Below are positions 16,614-23,816 of a stretch of DNA of 64,000 nt, one piece after another. Numbering within the stretch: position 1 is the stretch's first letter; each line of letters begins with the position of its first letter. The stretch covers positions 62,001 through 126,000 of the forward strand of contig CAYJMF010000004.1 in the NCBI GenBank assembly GCA_964370855.1. The letters are read 5' to 3'. The notes below the pieces were generated by a model. That model had not been told where the DNA came from, did no database searches, and saw nothing but the letters and a program-made list of their open reading frames with translations. The stretch comes from JAKLKS01 sp964370855. GTDB taxonomy: Bacteria; Planctomycetota; JAJSAM01; JAKLKS01. Made by a program: the position numbers and the translations under genes.

Positions 16614-17530
16614 TGTCGGCCGGCGACTTCCTCCTGGACCTCGGGCACTTCCCCTGGCTCATCCTCTTCGGCCTCGTCATCGGCGTCATCGGGGGGTTCT
16701 TCGGCGTGGGCGGGGGCTTCCTGATGGTCCCGATGCTGAACGTCGTCTTCGGGATCCCCTACAACATCTGCGTCGGGTCGGATCTCGGCCAGATGTGCGG
16801 GATGTCCACGGCGGCCACCGTGCGCCACATGCGCTTCGGCAACATCGACTTCAAGCTGGGGTTCCTGATGATCGTGGGGACCGCGACCGGGGTGGAGCTG
16901 GGCGCGATCCTCCTCGAGCTCCTGAAGCGGGCGGGGGAGACCACGATGACGGTGGTCATGAGCCTGATCTACGCCGCCCTCCTGCTCTTCCTCGGTCAGG
17001 CCATCGTCCGCGAGTCCCTGCGGACGATCAAGGCGGGGGGCGGGGAGGGCGACGGGGGCGGGGGCGTGCCTCCGGCGTCGGGAGTCATGCTCCGGCTCCG
17101 CACGCTGAAGCTCCGGCCCATGGTGAGCCTGCCCGCTTCCGGGATCGCCTCCGTCTCGCTGTGGGTGATCCTGGGCATCGGGTTCGCCACGGGGGTCCTG
17201 TCGGGGATGCTCGGCGTGGGCGGCGGCTTCATTCGGATGCCCGCCCTCGTCTACATCCTGGGCTGTCCCACGGTGGTGGCCGTGGGGACCGACCTCTTCG
17301 AGATCATGTTCAGCTCCGGGTACGGCGTCTTCTCCCACTCCATGAAGGGGAACGTCCACCTGGTCCTGGTCCTGGCGCTCCTGATCGGGACGACGATCGG
17401 AGCCCAGATCGGGGCCTCCTACACCCGGAAGGCGGGGGGGCCGCGCGTCCGGCTGGGCTTCGGCTGCCTGGCCTTCGTGGGGGTCCTGATGGTCGCCGTC
17501 AAGCTCTGCCTCAAGCTGACGGGGCATTGA
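16613..17530 (+). CDS. TSUP family (TauE/SafE) permease
   Basis: 305 residues with two glycine motifs (FGVGGGFLMVP near residue 27, LGVGGGFIRMP near 200) and the block YILGCPTVVAVGTDLFEIMFSS shared with the permease at 4358. It is coupled to the small membrane protein by TGATG. Seven to eight membrane helices are predicted by eye. The dikinase-like gene follows 34 bases downstream behind its own -10-like box. The anion carried is unknown. Confidence 0.9.
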   Translation: MSAGDFLLDLGHFPWLILFGLVIGVIGGFFGVGGGFLMVPMLNVVFGIPYNICVGSDLGQMCGMSTAATVRHMRFGNIDFKLGFLMIVGTATGVELGAILLELLKRAGETTMTVVMSLIYAALLLFLGQAIVRESLRTIKAGGGEGDGGGGVPPASGVMLRLRTLKLRPMVSLPASGIASVSLWVILGIGFATGVLSGMLGVGGGFIRMPALVYILGCPTVVAVGTDLFEIMFSSGYGVFSHSMKGNVHLVLVLALLIGTTIGAQIGASYTRKAGGPRVRLGFGCLAFVGVLMVAVKLCLKLTGH

Positions 17531-17551
17531 GGCCGGGCCGTCGGCGGTTGC

Positions 17552-17557
17552 TAGGAT
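17552..17557 (+). promoter_or_regulatory. -10 box close to the start of the third dikinase-like gene
   Basis: TAGGAT lies seven bases before ATG 17565, so transcription would begin at about the start codon. TTGAGG at 17527 is a possible -35 (19-base spacer). Confidence 0.42.
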
Positions 17558-17564
17558 CGCCCTG

Positions 17565-20174
17565 ATGTCCGGGCTCTACGACCGCCTCGCGCGAATCCTC
17601 TCCGGCGGCGCCGGGCGCCGCCGGAGAGTCCCGGTCGGCGAGAAGTTCCGCCGGTTCCGGGCCATCGGATCCTCCAACGACGCGTTCCTCCACCTCCTTG
17701 CCGACCTCCAGGATCGGGAGGAGGATCCCGCCGCGGAGGCGTGCGCCTCCGCGGACTCCGCCCTGGAGGAGATGGGGCGCCACGTGCACTCGATGGCGGA
17801 GGCCCTCGTCGCGCTGTCCGGAGGCCGCCACGCGGAGGTGCTGCGGCGCTGCGGGGAGATCGATCGGAACCTGCGGACGGAACTGCACGGGGCCCCGCCC
17901 GGCGACACCGGGGCGGTCATCGTGTGGCCGGGGGATCCGGACGCCCTGCGGCCCCGGGTCGTGGGCCCGAAGGCGGCGCGGCTGGCGGAGGCGACGTCGA
18001 TCCCGGGCCTCGAGGTTCCGCCGTTCTTCTCCGTCTCCGCCCGGGGGTACCGCCTCTTCATGGAGGGGTCGGGCCTCGGGGAGGTCGTGGACGGCGTCCT
18101 GTCCTCCTCCGGGTCCCCGGAGCCCGGTGCGGTGAAGGCGGCCTCGGAGGCGATCGGTGCGGCCTTCGCGCGTGCCGTGGTCCCGGAGGAGATCGAGGCG
18201 GGGCTGCAGTCCGCGGTCCGCACCCTCCTCGACAGGGGCCGGTGGGAGCCCGGGGTCGCCGTCCGGTCCAGCGCCGTGGTGGAGGGATCCGCCTCCTCCT
18301 TCGCCGGCCAGTTCGAGAGCGTGCTCAACGTCCGCGGCCCGGACCTGGCGGAGGCGTACAAGAGGGTGGTCGCCAGCAAGTACCGGCATCACGCCCTCCG
18401 GTACGCGCTCTCGCGCGGATTCCGCGAGAAGGACGTGGCGATGCCCGTCCTGGTCATGGCGATGGTGCGCCCCTCCTCCAGCGGGGTCGCCTACTCCCGC
18501 TGTCCCGGGCGGCCGCAGTCGGTCATGATCACGGCGGTCCCGGGCCTGGCCCAGGCGGTCGTCGACGGGAGGGTGACCCCGGACACCTTCCTGGTCTCGA
18601 TCCGGGACCCGGACCTGGTGGAGGAGTTCCTCCCCGGCCGACGGGGTTTCTCGCTGCGGTGCGCCGCCGACGGGGGGCTCATCGAGGTCGGGGAGCGGGT
18701 CGCGCCCGCAGGCGCCCCCGCCCTGCCCGCGGACGGGGTCCGCGAGGTGGCCCGCATGGCGTGCAGCCTCGAGAAGCACTTCGGGTCCCCCCAGGACGTC
18801 GAGTGGGCCCGGAACGAGGCCGGGAGGGTCCTGGTGGTCCAGACGAGGCCGCTGCACCTTCCCAGGGTGGACGCGCGGCCCCAGCCCTCCCGGCCGCCCG
18901 TGGAAGGGCACCGCGTCCTCCTGGCGGGGGGGCGGCGCGCCTCCGGAGGCGTCGCCTCGGGCCCCCTGTTCCACCTCCGCGATCCGATGCACGTCGACGC
19001 GGTCCCGGAGGGGGCGATCCTCCGCGTCCCGATGACGACGCCGCGGCTGGCGGGGGTGATGGGACTGGCGGGCGGGATCATCGCCGCCGCGGGCAGCCCC
19101 GTCGGGCACATGTCGACCATCGCCCGGGAGTTCGGGGTGCCTTGCGTGATCGGTGCGGCGGACTCCCTGGCCTCCCTGCCGCAGGGCGCGATCGTCACCC
19201 TGGACGCCGACGCCGGCATCGTCTACGAGGGCGCCGTCCCCGGCCCGCCGGGCCCCGGGCCCCATGCCCGGCCCGCCGGGAGGAGCCGGGATCCCGCCGG
19301 GGAGGACCTGGACCTCCTCCTCCAGCAGGTCTCCCCGCTGACCCTTCCCGAGCCGGGGACCCCCGGTTTCCTCCCGGAGAACTGCCGGACCTTCCACGAC
19401 ATCGCGAGGTACGTCCACCAGGCGGCGATGGCGGAGATGTTCGAGCTGGAGGACTCCGCGGCGGGGGAGATGCGCTCGGCCCGGCGCCTCGCCTGGGGGG
19501 TGCCCCTGCAGGTCCTCCTGGTCGACCTGGGCGGAGGGGCGGAGGCCGGCGATCCCTCGGTCGTCACGGTCGCGGAACTTCGTTCCGTGCCGCTTCTCGC
19601 CGTCATCGAGGGAATGTCGGACCCGCGCCTGCACTGGACCGGCCCCGTCGGGTTCGATCTCAAGGGGTTCATGTCCGTCGTCGTGCACAGCGCCGCCGAC
19701 GACCAGCGGTACGGGGAGCCCTGCTACTGTCTCTGCTCCCCGGACTACATGCACTTCGCTTCGCGGCTCGCCTACCACTTCGCCACCGTGGACTCGATCT
19801 GCGGCGGCTCCGTCAACGAGAACTACGCCCGCTTCCTCTTCCACGGGGGGGCGGCCGTGGCGGCCCGGCGCGAGTGGCGCGCCCACTTCCTCGCCGTGAT
19901 CCTCGAATCCCACGGCTTCGCCGTCAGGCAGGCGGGCGATCGGGTCGAGGCCGTCCTGGCGAAGAGGGGGGCGGACCGGGTGGTGGAGGCGCTCGGGATG
20001 CTGGGGAGGCTGATGGTCGCCTCCCGCCACCTGGACATGGTGATCGAGAGCCGGTCCACCGCGGACGTCCTGGCCCGGGCCTTCCTCTCGGGGGACTACT
20101 CCTTCCGGCGGCTCGCCGGCCACGGCCCCCGGGACGGCACGGGGGCCGCGCCTCCTAGTGCATCTCCCACTTGA
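17565..20174 (+). CDS. Dikinase-like phosphotransferase (PPDK_N + swivel His + novel C-terminal domain)
   Basis: 869 residues: helical N-terminal segment, ATP-grasp domain (VVGPKAARLAE; VAVRSSAVVEG with Arg234; PQDVEWARNEAGRVLVVQTRP), swivel domain with His515 in GSPVGHMSTIAREFGVP, and the shared C-terminal domain (CRTFHDIARYVHQAAMAEMFEL, LVDLGGG, KGFMSVVVHS, YHFATVDSICGGSVNENY). The acidic pair after VRSSA is reduced to VVEG. The C-terminal motifs are the best conserved feature among the three full paralogues, which suggests they form the substrate site. The 3' end overlaps the convergent Fe-S gene by 20 bases. No PEP/pyruvate barrel was seen. Confidence 0.88.
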   Translation: MSGLYDRLARILSGGAGRRRRVPVGEKFRRFRAIGSSNDAFLHLLADLQDREEDPAAEACASADSALEEMGRHVHSMAEALVALSGGRHAEVLRRCGEIDRNLRTELHGAPPGDTGAVIVWPGDPDALRPRVVGPKAARLAEATSIPGLEVPPFFSVSARGYRLFMEGSGLGEVVDGVLSSSGSPEPGAVKAASEAIGAAFARAVVPEEIEAGLQSAVRTLLDRGRWEPGVAVRSSAVVEGSASSFAGQFESVLNVRGPDLAEAYKRVVASKYRHHALRYALSRGFREKDVAMPVLVMAMVRPSSSGVAYSRCPGRPQSVMITAVPGLAQAVVDGRVTPDTFLVSIRDPDLVEEFLPGRRGFSLRCAADGGLIEVGERVAPAGAPALPADGVREVARMACSLEKHFGSPQDVEWARNEAGRVLVVQTRPLHLPRVDARPQPSRPPVEGHRVLLAGGRRASGGVASGPLFHLRDPMHVDAVPEGAILRVPMTTPRLAGVMGLAGGIIAAAGSPVGHMSTIAREFGVPCVIGAADSLASLPQGAIVTLDADAGIVYEGAVPGPPGPGPHARPAGRSRDPAGEDLDLLLQQVSPLTLPEPGTPGFLPENCRTFHDIARYVHQAAMAEMFELEDSAAGEMRSARRLAWGVPLQVLLVDLGGGAEAGDPSVVTVAELRSVPLLAVIEGMSDPRLHWTGPVGFDLKGFMSVVVHSAADDQRYGEPCYCLCSPDYMHFASRLAYHFATVDSICGGSVNENYARFLFHGGAAVAARREWRAHFLAVILESHGFAVRQAGDRVEAVLAKRGADRVVEALGMLGRLMVASRHLDMVIESRSTADVLARAFLSGDYSFRRLAGHGPRDGTGAAPPSASPT

Positions 20175-21765
20175 TGAACGGCTCCTTCACGTCCACCATC
20201 GCGTTCACGATCAGCTCGACGAGCCCGCCGTAGGTGATCCCGCTCTTCTCCAGGGCGCCGTAGCGCTGGAGGATGTCCCGGAGCTGGCCCTTGCAGTTGG
20301 AGCAGGGGGCGCAGAGGTACTTCTTCACCTCGGGGCCCGGATGGTCGGCGAAGGCGTCCAGGACCTGCTTGAACTTCACCCGTCCCGCGACGGCCGTGCG
20401 CCAGTCGGTGAAGTTGTTGCCGGACATCACCGCGAACCCGCTCCCGCCGCCGCAGCAGTAGTTGTCCACACCGTGGGGCGTCATCTCCCGGAACTGCGGG
20501 CAGAGGTGGCGGAGGATCCGGCGCTGGGGCTCCACGATGCCCAGGTTCCGGACGATGTTGCACGGGTCGTGGAGTGTGACCGGGAAGTCGTTCTTCGAGG
20601 GGTCGAACTTGATCTTCCCGCTGAAGACGATCCTCTCGAGGAGCGGCAGGCAGCTCTCGCGGCGGATCGACATCTCCCCCGTCAGGACCCGGTCGGCGAC
20701 GGTGATCAGCGCCTTGTGCTCGTGGCCGCACTCGCCGGCGACGATCCTCTTCACCTTCAGTTTGCCGGCCGCCTGGGCGTGCTTCAACGCGACCCTGGCG
20801 AGCTGGAAGTCGTCGTAGAAGAGCCCGTAGTTGACGCCGTCGTAGCCGACCTGCTCCGAGGAGAGCGTCCAGTCCACGCCCGCGGCGTTGAGGATGATGG
20901 CGAAGGCCCCGGGGTTCTCGGGCCAGGCGAGGATCTCGCCCGCGTTGTGGAGCAGGAGGACGTCCGCCCCCTCCTTGTCCCAGGGGGTCGTCGCGTCGAG
21001 CCCCGTGAGGTCCTTCGTGTCCTCGTCGATGAAGTCGACGTTGTCCTTCACGACCTCGGGGTTCATACCCGTGGAGGAGCCGACCCCGAGCTGGAGGACC
21101 GTCCCCTTCTCGTGCAGCTCCTTCGGGGCCCATCCGAGCTCCTGGCTGAAGAGCTTCCTCAGCTCGTGGGCGATGAGCCCGTTGTCCACCCCGATGGGGC
21201 AGACCTGCGCGCAGCGGCGGCAGAGGTTGCAGCGGTAGGCCAGTTCGTAGAGGCGGGAGATCGTGGTCCAGTTGAGGTCCACGTCGGCGCCCGTGAGGAA
21301 GGACGCCGCCCTCCCCCCGGGCCTGGCGTACCTCCTCACGAGTCGGCGCAGGGCCTCGGACCTGTAGGTGGGCCTGTAGATCTCCATCCCGCCGGAGCCC
21401 TTGAAGACGTGGCAGGAATCGCTGCACGTCTGGCACCCGACGCAGTACTCCAGCGAGAGGGTGAGGGGCTGGAGGAAGGTCCAGTTGTTCTCCCTCTCCA
21501 GGAGCTTCTTCAGGCCGGAGGCGAACCGGTCCACGAGCTCCTTCTCCTCGGCCGGGTCCCGCGGGTGGGGGAGGCTCAGGGCGACGACCCCGTCGAGGTT
21601 GCAGACGAACCGCTTCCGGGCCTCGGGGGAGATCTCCTTCCACGGAGGTTCCGCGTCCGGCTCGTCGTAGGGAGGCGGCAGGGGGATCAGCATCCCCGTG
21701 TCCACGGGCGACAGGACCTCGTCCCCGTCCTCCCCGATGCCGCGCACGCCCCTGATGGCCTTCAT
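20155..21765 (-). CDS. DsrK/HdrD/TmcB-like Fe-S oxidoreductase
   Basis: 536 residues. Two [4Fe-4S] motifs: Cys108, 111, 114 and 118 (CVGCQTCSDSC) and Cys179, 182, 185 and 189 (CNLCRRCAQVCP). A CCG-type cofactor region follows: GECGHEHKAL, HDPCNIVRN, DNYCCGGGSG and CAPCSNCKGQL. The arrangement is that of DsrK, TmcB and heterodisulfide reductase HdrD subunits, which pass electrons between a membrane cytochrome b and a thiol/disulfide or sulfur carrier. ATG 21765 overlaps the stop of the cytochrome b gene (ATGA). No DsrAB, DsrC or DsrJOP is in the window, so the physiological acceptor is unknown. A Rex-type operator lies upstream of the operon. Confidence 0.87.
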   Translation of the reverse strand: MKAIRGVRGIGEDGDEVLSPVDTGMLIPLPPPYDEPDAEPPWKEISPEARKRFVCNLDGVVALSLPHPRDPAEEKELVDRFASGLKKLLERENNWTFLQPLTLSLEYCVGCQTCSDSCHVFKGSGGMEIYRPTYRSEALRRLVRRYARPGGRAASFLTGADVDLNWTTISRLYELAYRCNLCRRCAQVCPIGVDNGLIAHELRKLFSQELGWAPKELHEKGTVLQLGVGSSTGMNPEVVKDNVDFIDEDTKDLTGLDATTPWDKEGADVLLLHNAGEILAWPENPGAFAIILNAAGVDWTLSSEQVGYDGVNYGLFYDDFQLARVALKHAQAAGKLKVKRIVAGECGHEHKALITVADRVLTGEMSIRRESCLPLLERIVFSGKIKFDPSKNDFPVTLHDPCNIVRNLGIVEPQRRILRHLCPQFREMTPHGVDNYCCGGGSGFAVMSGNNFTDWRTAVAGRVKFKQVLDAFADHPGPEVKKYLCAPCSNCKGQLRDILQRYGALEKSGITYGGLVELIVNAMVDVKEPFIKWEMH

Positions 21766-22676
21766 TCGCCGCCTCCCTTCGAGGCGATGTCCACCCACGT
21801 CTTCCTGCCGTCGGCTCCCAGGTGCGGCGCCGCCCAGGTGGGTGACTGGCGGAGCATCGTCCCGAGTTCCCTCTCCATGGGGCTTCCGGCCGCGAGGGGG
21901 CGGTCCTCCCACCGGACCTGGTGATAGGTGAAGTACTTGGCGACGAAGTGCATCATCTGGCTGAAGGGGAGGTAGGCCAGGAACACGAGGGCCACCACGA
22001 AGTGGAGGGCGAGGCCCCCGGGGACGGCCGCGGGGGGCCGGGCGGCGAGGAGGGCTCCCGCGAACGCGAGGACGTCGCCGGGGAAGTCCCCCGCGGAGAG
22101 GATGGCGGCTCCCCCCGTCGCGAAGAGCGCGGACAGGAGGAGGAGGTTCAGGAGGGCGACGGGCGTGGTGATCAACCTGAGCTTCGGATCCAGGAGGCGG
22201 CTCGCGAGGAGGCCGAGGGCGCCGAAGGCCCCCAGCCCGTAGGCCGTCCCCGCCAGGAGGGGGAACCCCGTCGCCATCACTCCCCATCCCGGGCCCTCCA
22301 CGCCCGCGACGGCGGCGGCGCCCCGGAGGAGCGCCAGGCCGGCGGCGGCGGCCAGGAGGTACAGGCCCAGGTGGAAGGGGAAGGAGAACCACCAGAGCCG
22401 CCGGTTGTGCTCCCACAGGGCCTTGAGGAAGAGGACCTCCCTCAGCATGTAGGCCAGCTCCGCGGCATGGGACTCCTTCCGCGGCGCCTTCCACCACTCG
22501 TACTCCTCGAGGTAGGAGCCCCCGTACCGCCCGCGGCCCTTCTCCTTCGGGACCGGGGCGAGCTCCCACCGCAGGTGCACGGGCATCCTCCAGATCCGCA
22601 GGCACCGGAGGACGAAGGCGACGGCGAAGACGGCGACGGAGCCGTAGGACAGAGCCAGCAGCGTCGAGCCCGCCAT
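21762..22676 (-). CDS. DsrM/TmcC/NarI-like membrane cytochrome b subunit
   Basis: 304 residues from ATG 22676 (MAGSTLLALSYGS). About five or six membrane helices; the region LPFSQMMHFVAKYFTYHQVRW near residue 245 is characteristic of the NarI-like subunits of DsrMK, Tmc and Hmc complexes, and His residues in helices (HLGLYL, HFVVAL, MMHF) are candidate haem b ligands. A longer frame reaches 22781, but its first 35 residues are charged and lack a hydrophobic start. It is the first gene of a two-gene operon with the Fe-S subunit, so the pair should form a quinone-linked membrane module. Confidence 0.83.
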   Translation of the reverse strand: MAGSTLLALSYGSVAVFAVAFVLRCLRIWRMPVHLRWELAPVPKEKGRGRYGGSYLEEYEWWKAPRKESHAAELAYMLREVLFLKALWEHNRRLWWFSFPFHLGLYLLAAAAGLALLRGAAAVAGVEGPGWGVMATGFPLLAGTAYGLGAFGALGLLASRLLDPKLRLITTPVALLNLLLLSALFATGGAAILSAGDFPGDVLAFAGALLAARPPAAVPGGLALHFVVALVFLAYLPFSQMMHFVAKYFTYHQVRWEDRPLAAGSPMERELGTMLRQSPTWAAPHLGADGRKTWVDIASKGGGE

Positions 22677-22781
22677 GGGGGCGCCCCTCTCGACGGCGAG
22701 GATCTCCGCGCTCCGGGAGTCGCCGGCTCGCGGAGCGGAGGTTTCCTCGGAGGCCCGGGGCCGCTTCCGGTCCGCGGGCAA

Positions 22782-22803
22782 CTGTGCAAGAAATCACAGT
22801 ATA
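22782..22803 (-). promoter_or_regulatory. Rex-type operator overlapping the DsrMK-like -10 box
   Basis: CTGTGCAAGAAATCACAG (22782-22799) is a near-palindromic TGTGA-N6-TCACA dyad. On the - strand TATACT (22803-22798) is a strong -10 box sharing its end, so a bound protein would cover the promoter. The leader to ATG 22676 is about 115 bases. Confidence 0.6.
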
Positions 22804-22887
22804 GGGAGCGAAGGGGGCGGGTGGATCGTGCGATCGGGAGCGTGGTCACAGGCGGGTCCGGGGACGCGGGCGGCCCTTCCGTGTGTC

Positions 22888-22916
22888 TTGACACGCTTCC
22901 CCCGGGCCGATAGCCT
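22888..22916 (+). promoter_or_regulatory. rex promoter
   Basis: TTGACA (22888-22893), a 17-base spacer and TAGCCT (22911-22916). The expected transcription start coincides with GTG 22924, giving a leaderless message. Confidence 0.6.
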
Positions 22917-22923
22917 CCTCCTC

Positions 22924-23712
22924 GTGAAGGACACCAGGGACGTCCCCGATCGACCGCCGGGCGCCGGCGGAAAGCCCGTCGGCGCCAGGCGAAGCGGAGC
23001 CGGACGCCGCAGGAGGGCCGGGACGGCCCGTCCCGTTCCGGGGGAGCGGCTGAACCGGCTCATCCTGGATCGGCTGATCCGGTACTTCTGGCGGGTGGCC
23101 GAATTCGCGGCGGAGGGATCGGGCACCACGATCACCAGCAAGCGGCTCGGGGAGGCGCTGAACATCGACCCGAGCCAGATCCGGAGGGACTTCGCGGCCG
23201 TGGGCCTCGTGGGGATGAGCCACGTCGGCTACGACATGTGCGAGGTCTGCCGCGCCATCCGGAACGCCGTAGGGTTCGACCGTCCGTTCCCCGCGGTCCT
23301 CCTGGGCACGGGGAACCTCGGGAAGGCGCTCCTCAGCTACGCCGGGTTCCGCCGCTACGGACTGCAGATCGTGGCGGCCTTCGACAGCGACCCGGTGAAG
23401 CTGGGGGCGAAGGTCTCCGGGCAGATCGTCCAGTCCATGGAGGCCTTGAAGCTCTTCCTCGCGGTCCATGACGTCCGGCTGGCCATCCTCACCACCCCCG
23501 CGGAGGTCGCCCAGGGGCTGGCGGACCTCGTCGTCTCGGGGGGGGTCCGGGCGATCTGGAACTTCACCCCCACCCGGCTCGTCGTCCCGTCCGGTGTGCT
23601 GGTCCGGAACGAGCACATCTCGGTGGGGCTCGGGGAGATCTCCTACCACCTCAACTTCCCTCCTCCCTTCGCCGATGCCGTCCGGGGGCAGCGGGGCTTC
23701 GAACCCGAGTGA
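22924..23712 (+). CDS. rex: Redox-sensing transcriptional repressor Rex
   Basis: 262 residues from GTG 22924. After a basic N-terminal extension of about 35 residues comes the winged-helix domain (RLIRYFWRVAEFA, ITSKRLGEALNIDPSQIRRDFA, with the Rex-typical 'S-x-x-R-R/K-D' recognition helix). The Rossmann domain follows (VLLGTGNLGKALLSYAGF with GTGNLG; AAFDSDPVKLG; AILTTPAEVAQGLADLVVSGGVRAIWNFTP). Rex senses the NADH/NAD+ ratio and leaves DNA when NADH binds. Dyads fitting its operator lie upstream of the DsrMK-like operon, hemA, the RR-TSUP operon and the cytidylate-kinase-like operon, making this the likely local regulator. Confidence 0.93.
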   Translation: MKDTRDVPDRPPGAGGKPVGARRSGAGRRRRAGTARPVPGERLNRLILDRLIRYFWRVAEFAAEGSGTTITSKRLGEALNIDPSQIRRDFAAVGLVGMSHVGYDMCEVCRAIRNAVGFDRPFPAVLLGTGNLGKALLSYAGFRRYGLQIVAAFDSDPVKLGAKVSGQIVQSMEALKLFLAVHDVRLAILTTPAEVAQGLADLVVSGGVRAIWNFTPTRLVVPSGVLVRNEHISVGLGEISYHLNFPPPFADAVRGQRGFEPE

Positions 23713-23719
23713 CTCCTAT

Positions 23720-23737
23720 TCGTGACAAACATCACGA
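23720..23737. promoter_or_regulatory. Rex-type operator upstream of hemA
   Basis: TCGTGA-CAAACA-TCACGA, symmetric at every arm position and extended by AT on both sides (23718-23739). It ends just before the TTGACT -35 box of hemA. Confidence 0.65.
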
Positions 23738-23742
23738 ATAAG

Positions 23743-23771
23743 TTGACTCCCGCCCCGGACCGCCGTATCCT
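23743..23771 (+). promoter_or_regulatory. hemA promoter
   Basis: TTGACT (23743-23748), a 17-base spacer and TATCCT (23766-23771). Predicted start at about 23778, with GGTGGAG before ATG 23817. Confidence 0.65.
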
Positions 23772-23816
23772 CGTGCTTTCAGGGGGAATTCGTCCGGCAG
23801 GGTGGAGTCTCGCGAG

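Noticed and set aside
20155..22797. 880-residue version of the Fe-S protein
   Set aside because: The first 340 or so codons lie in another frame over the cytochrome b gene. ATG 21765 overlaps the upstream stop and begins the real protein.
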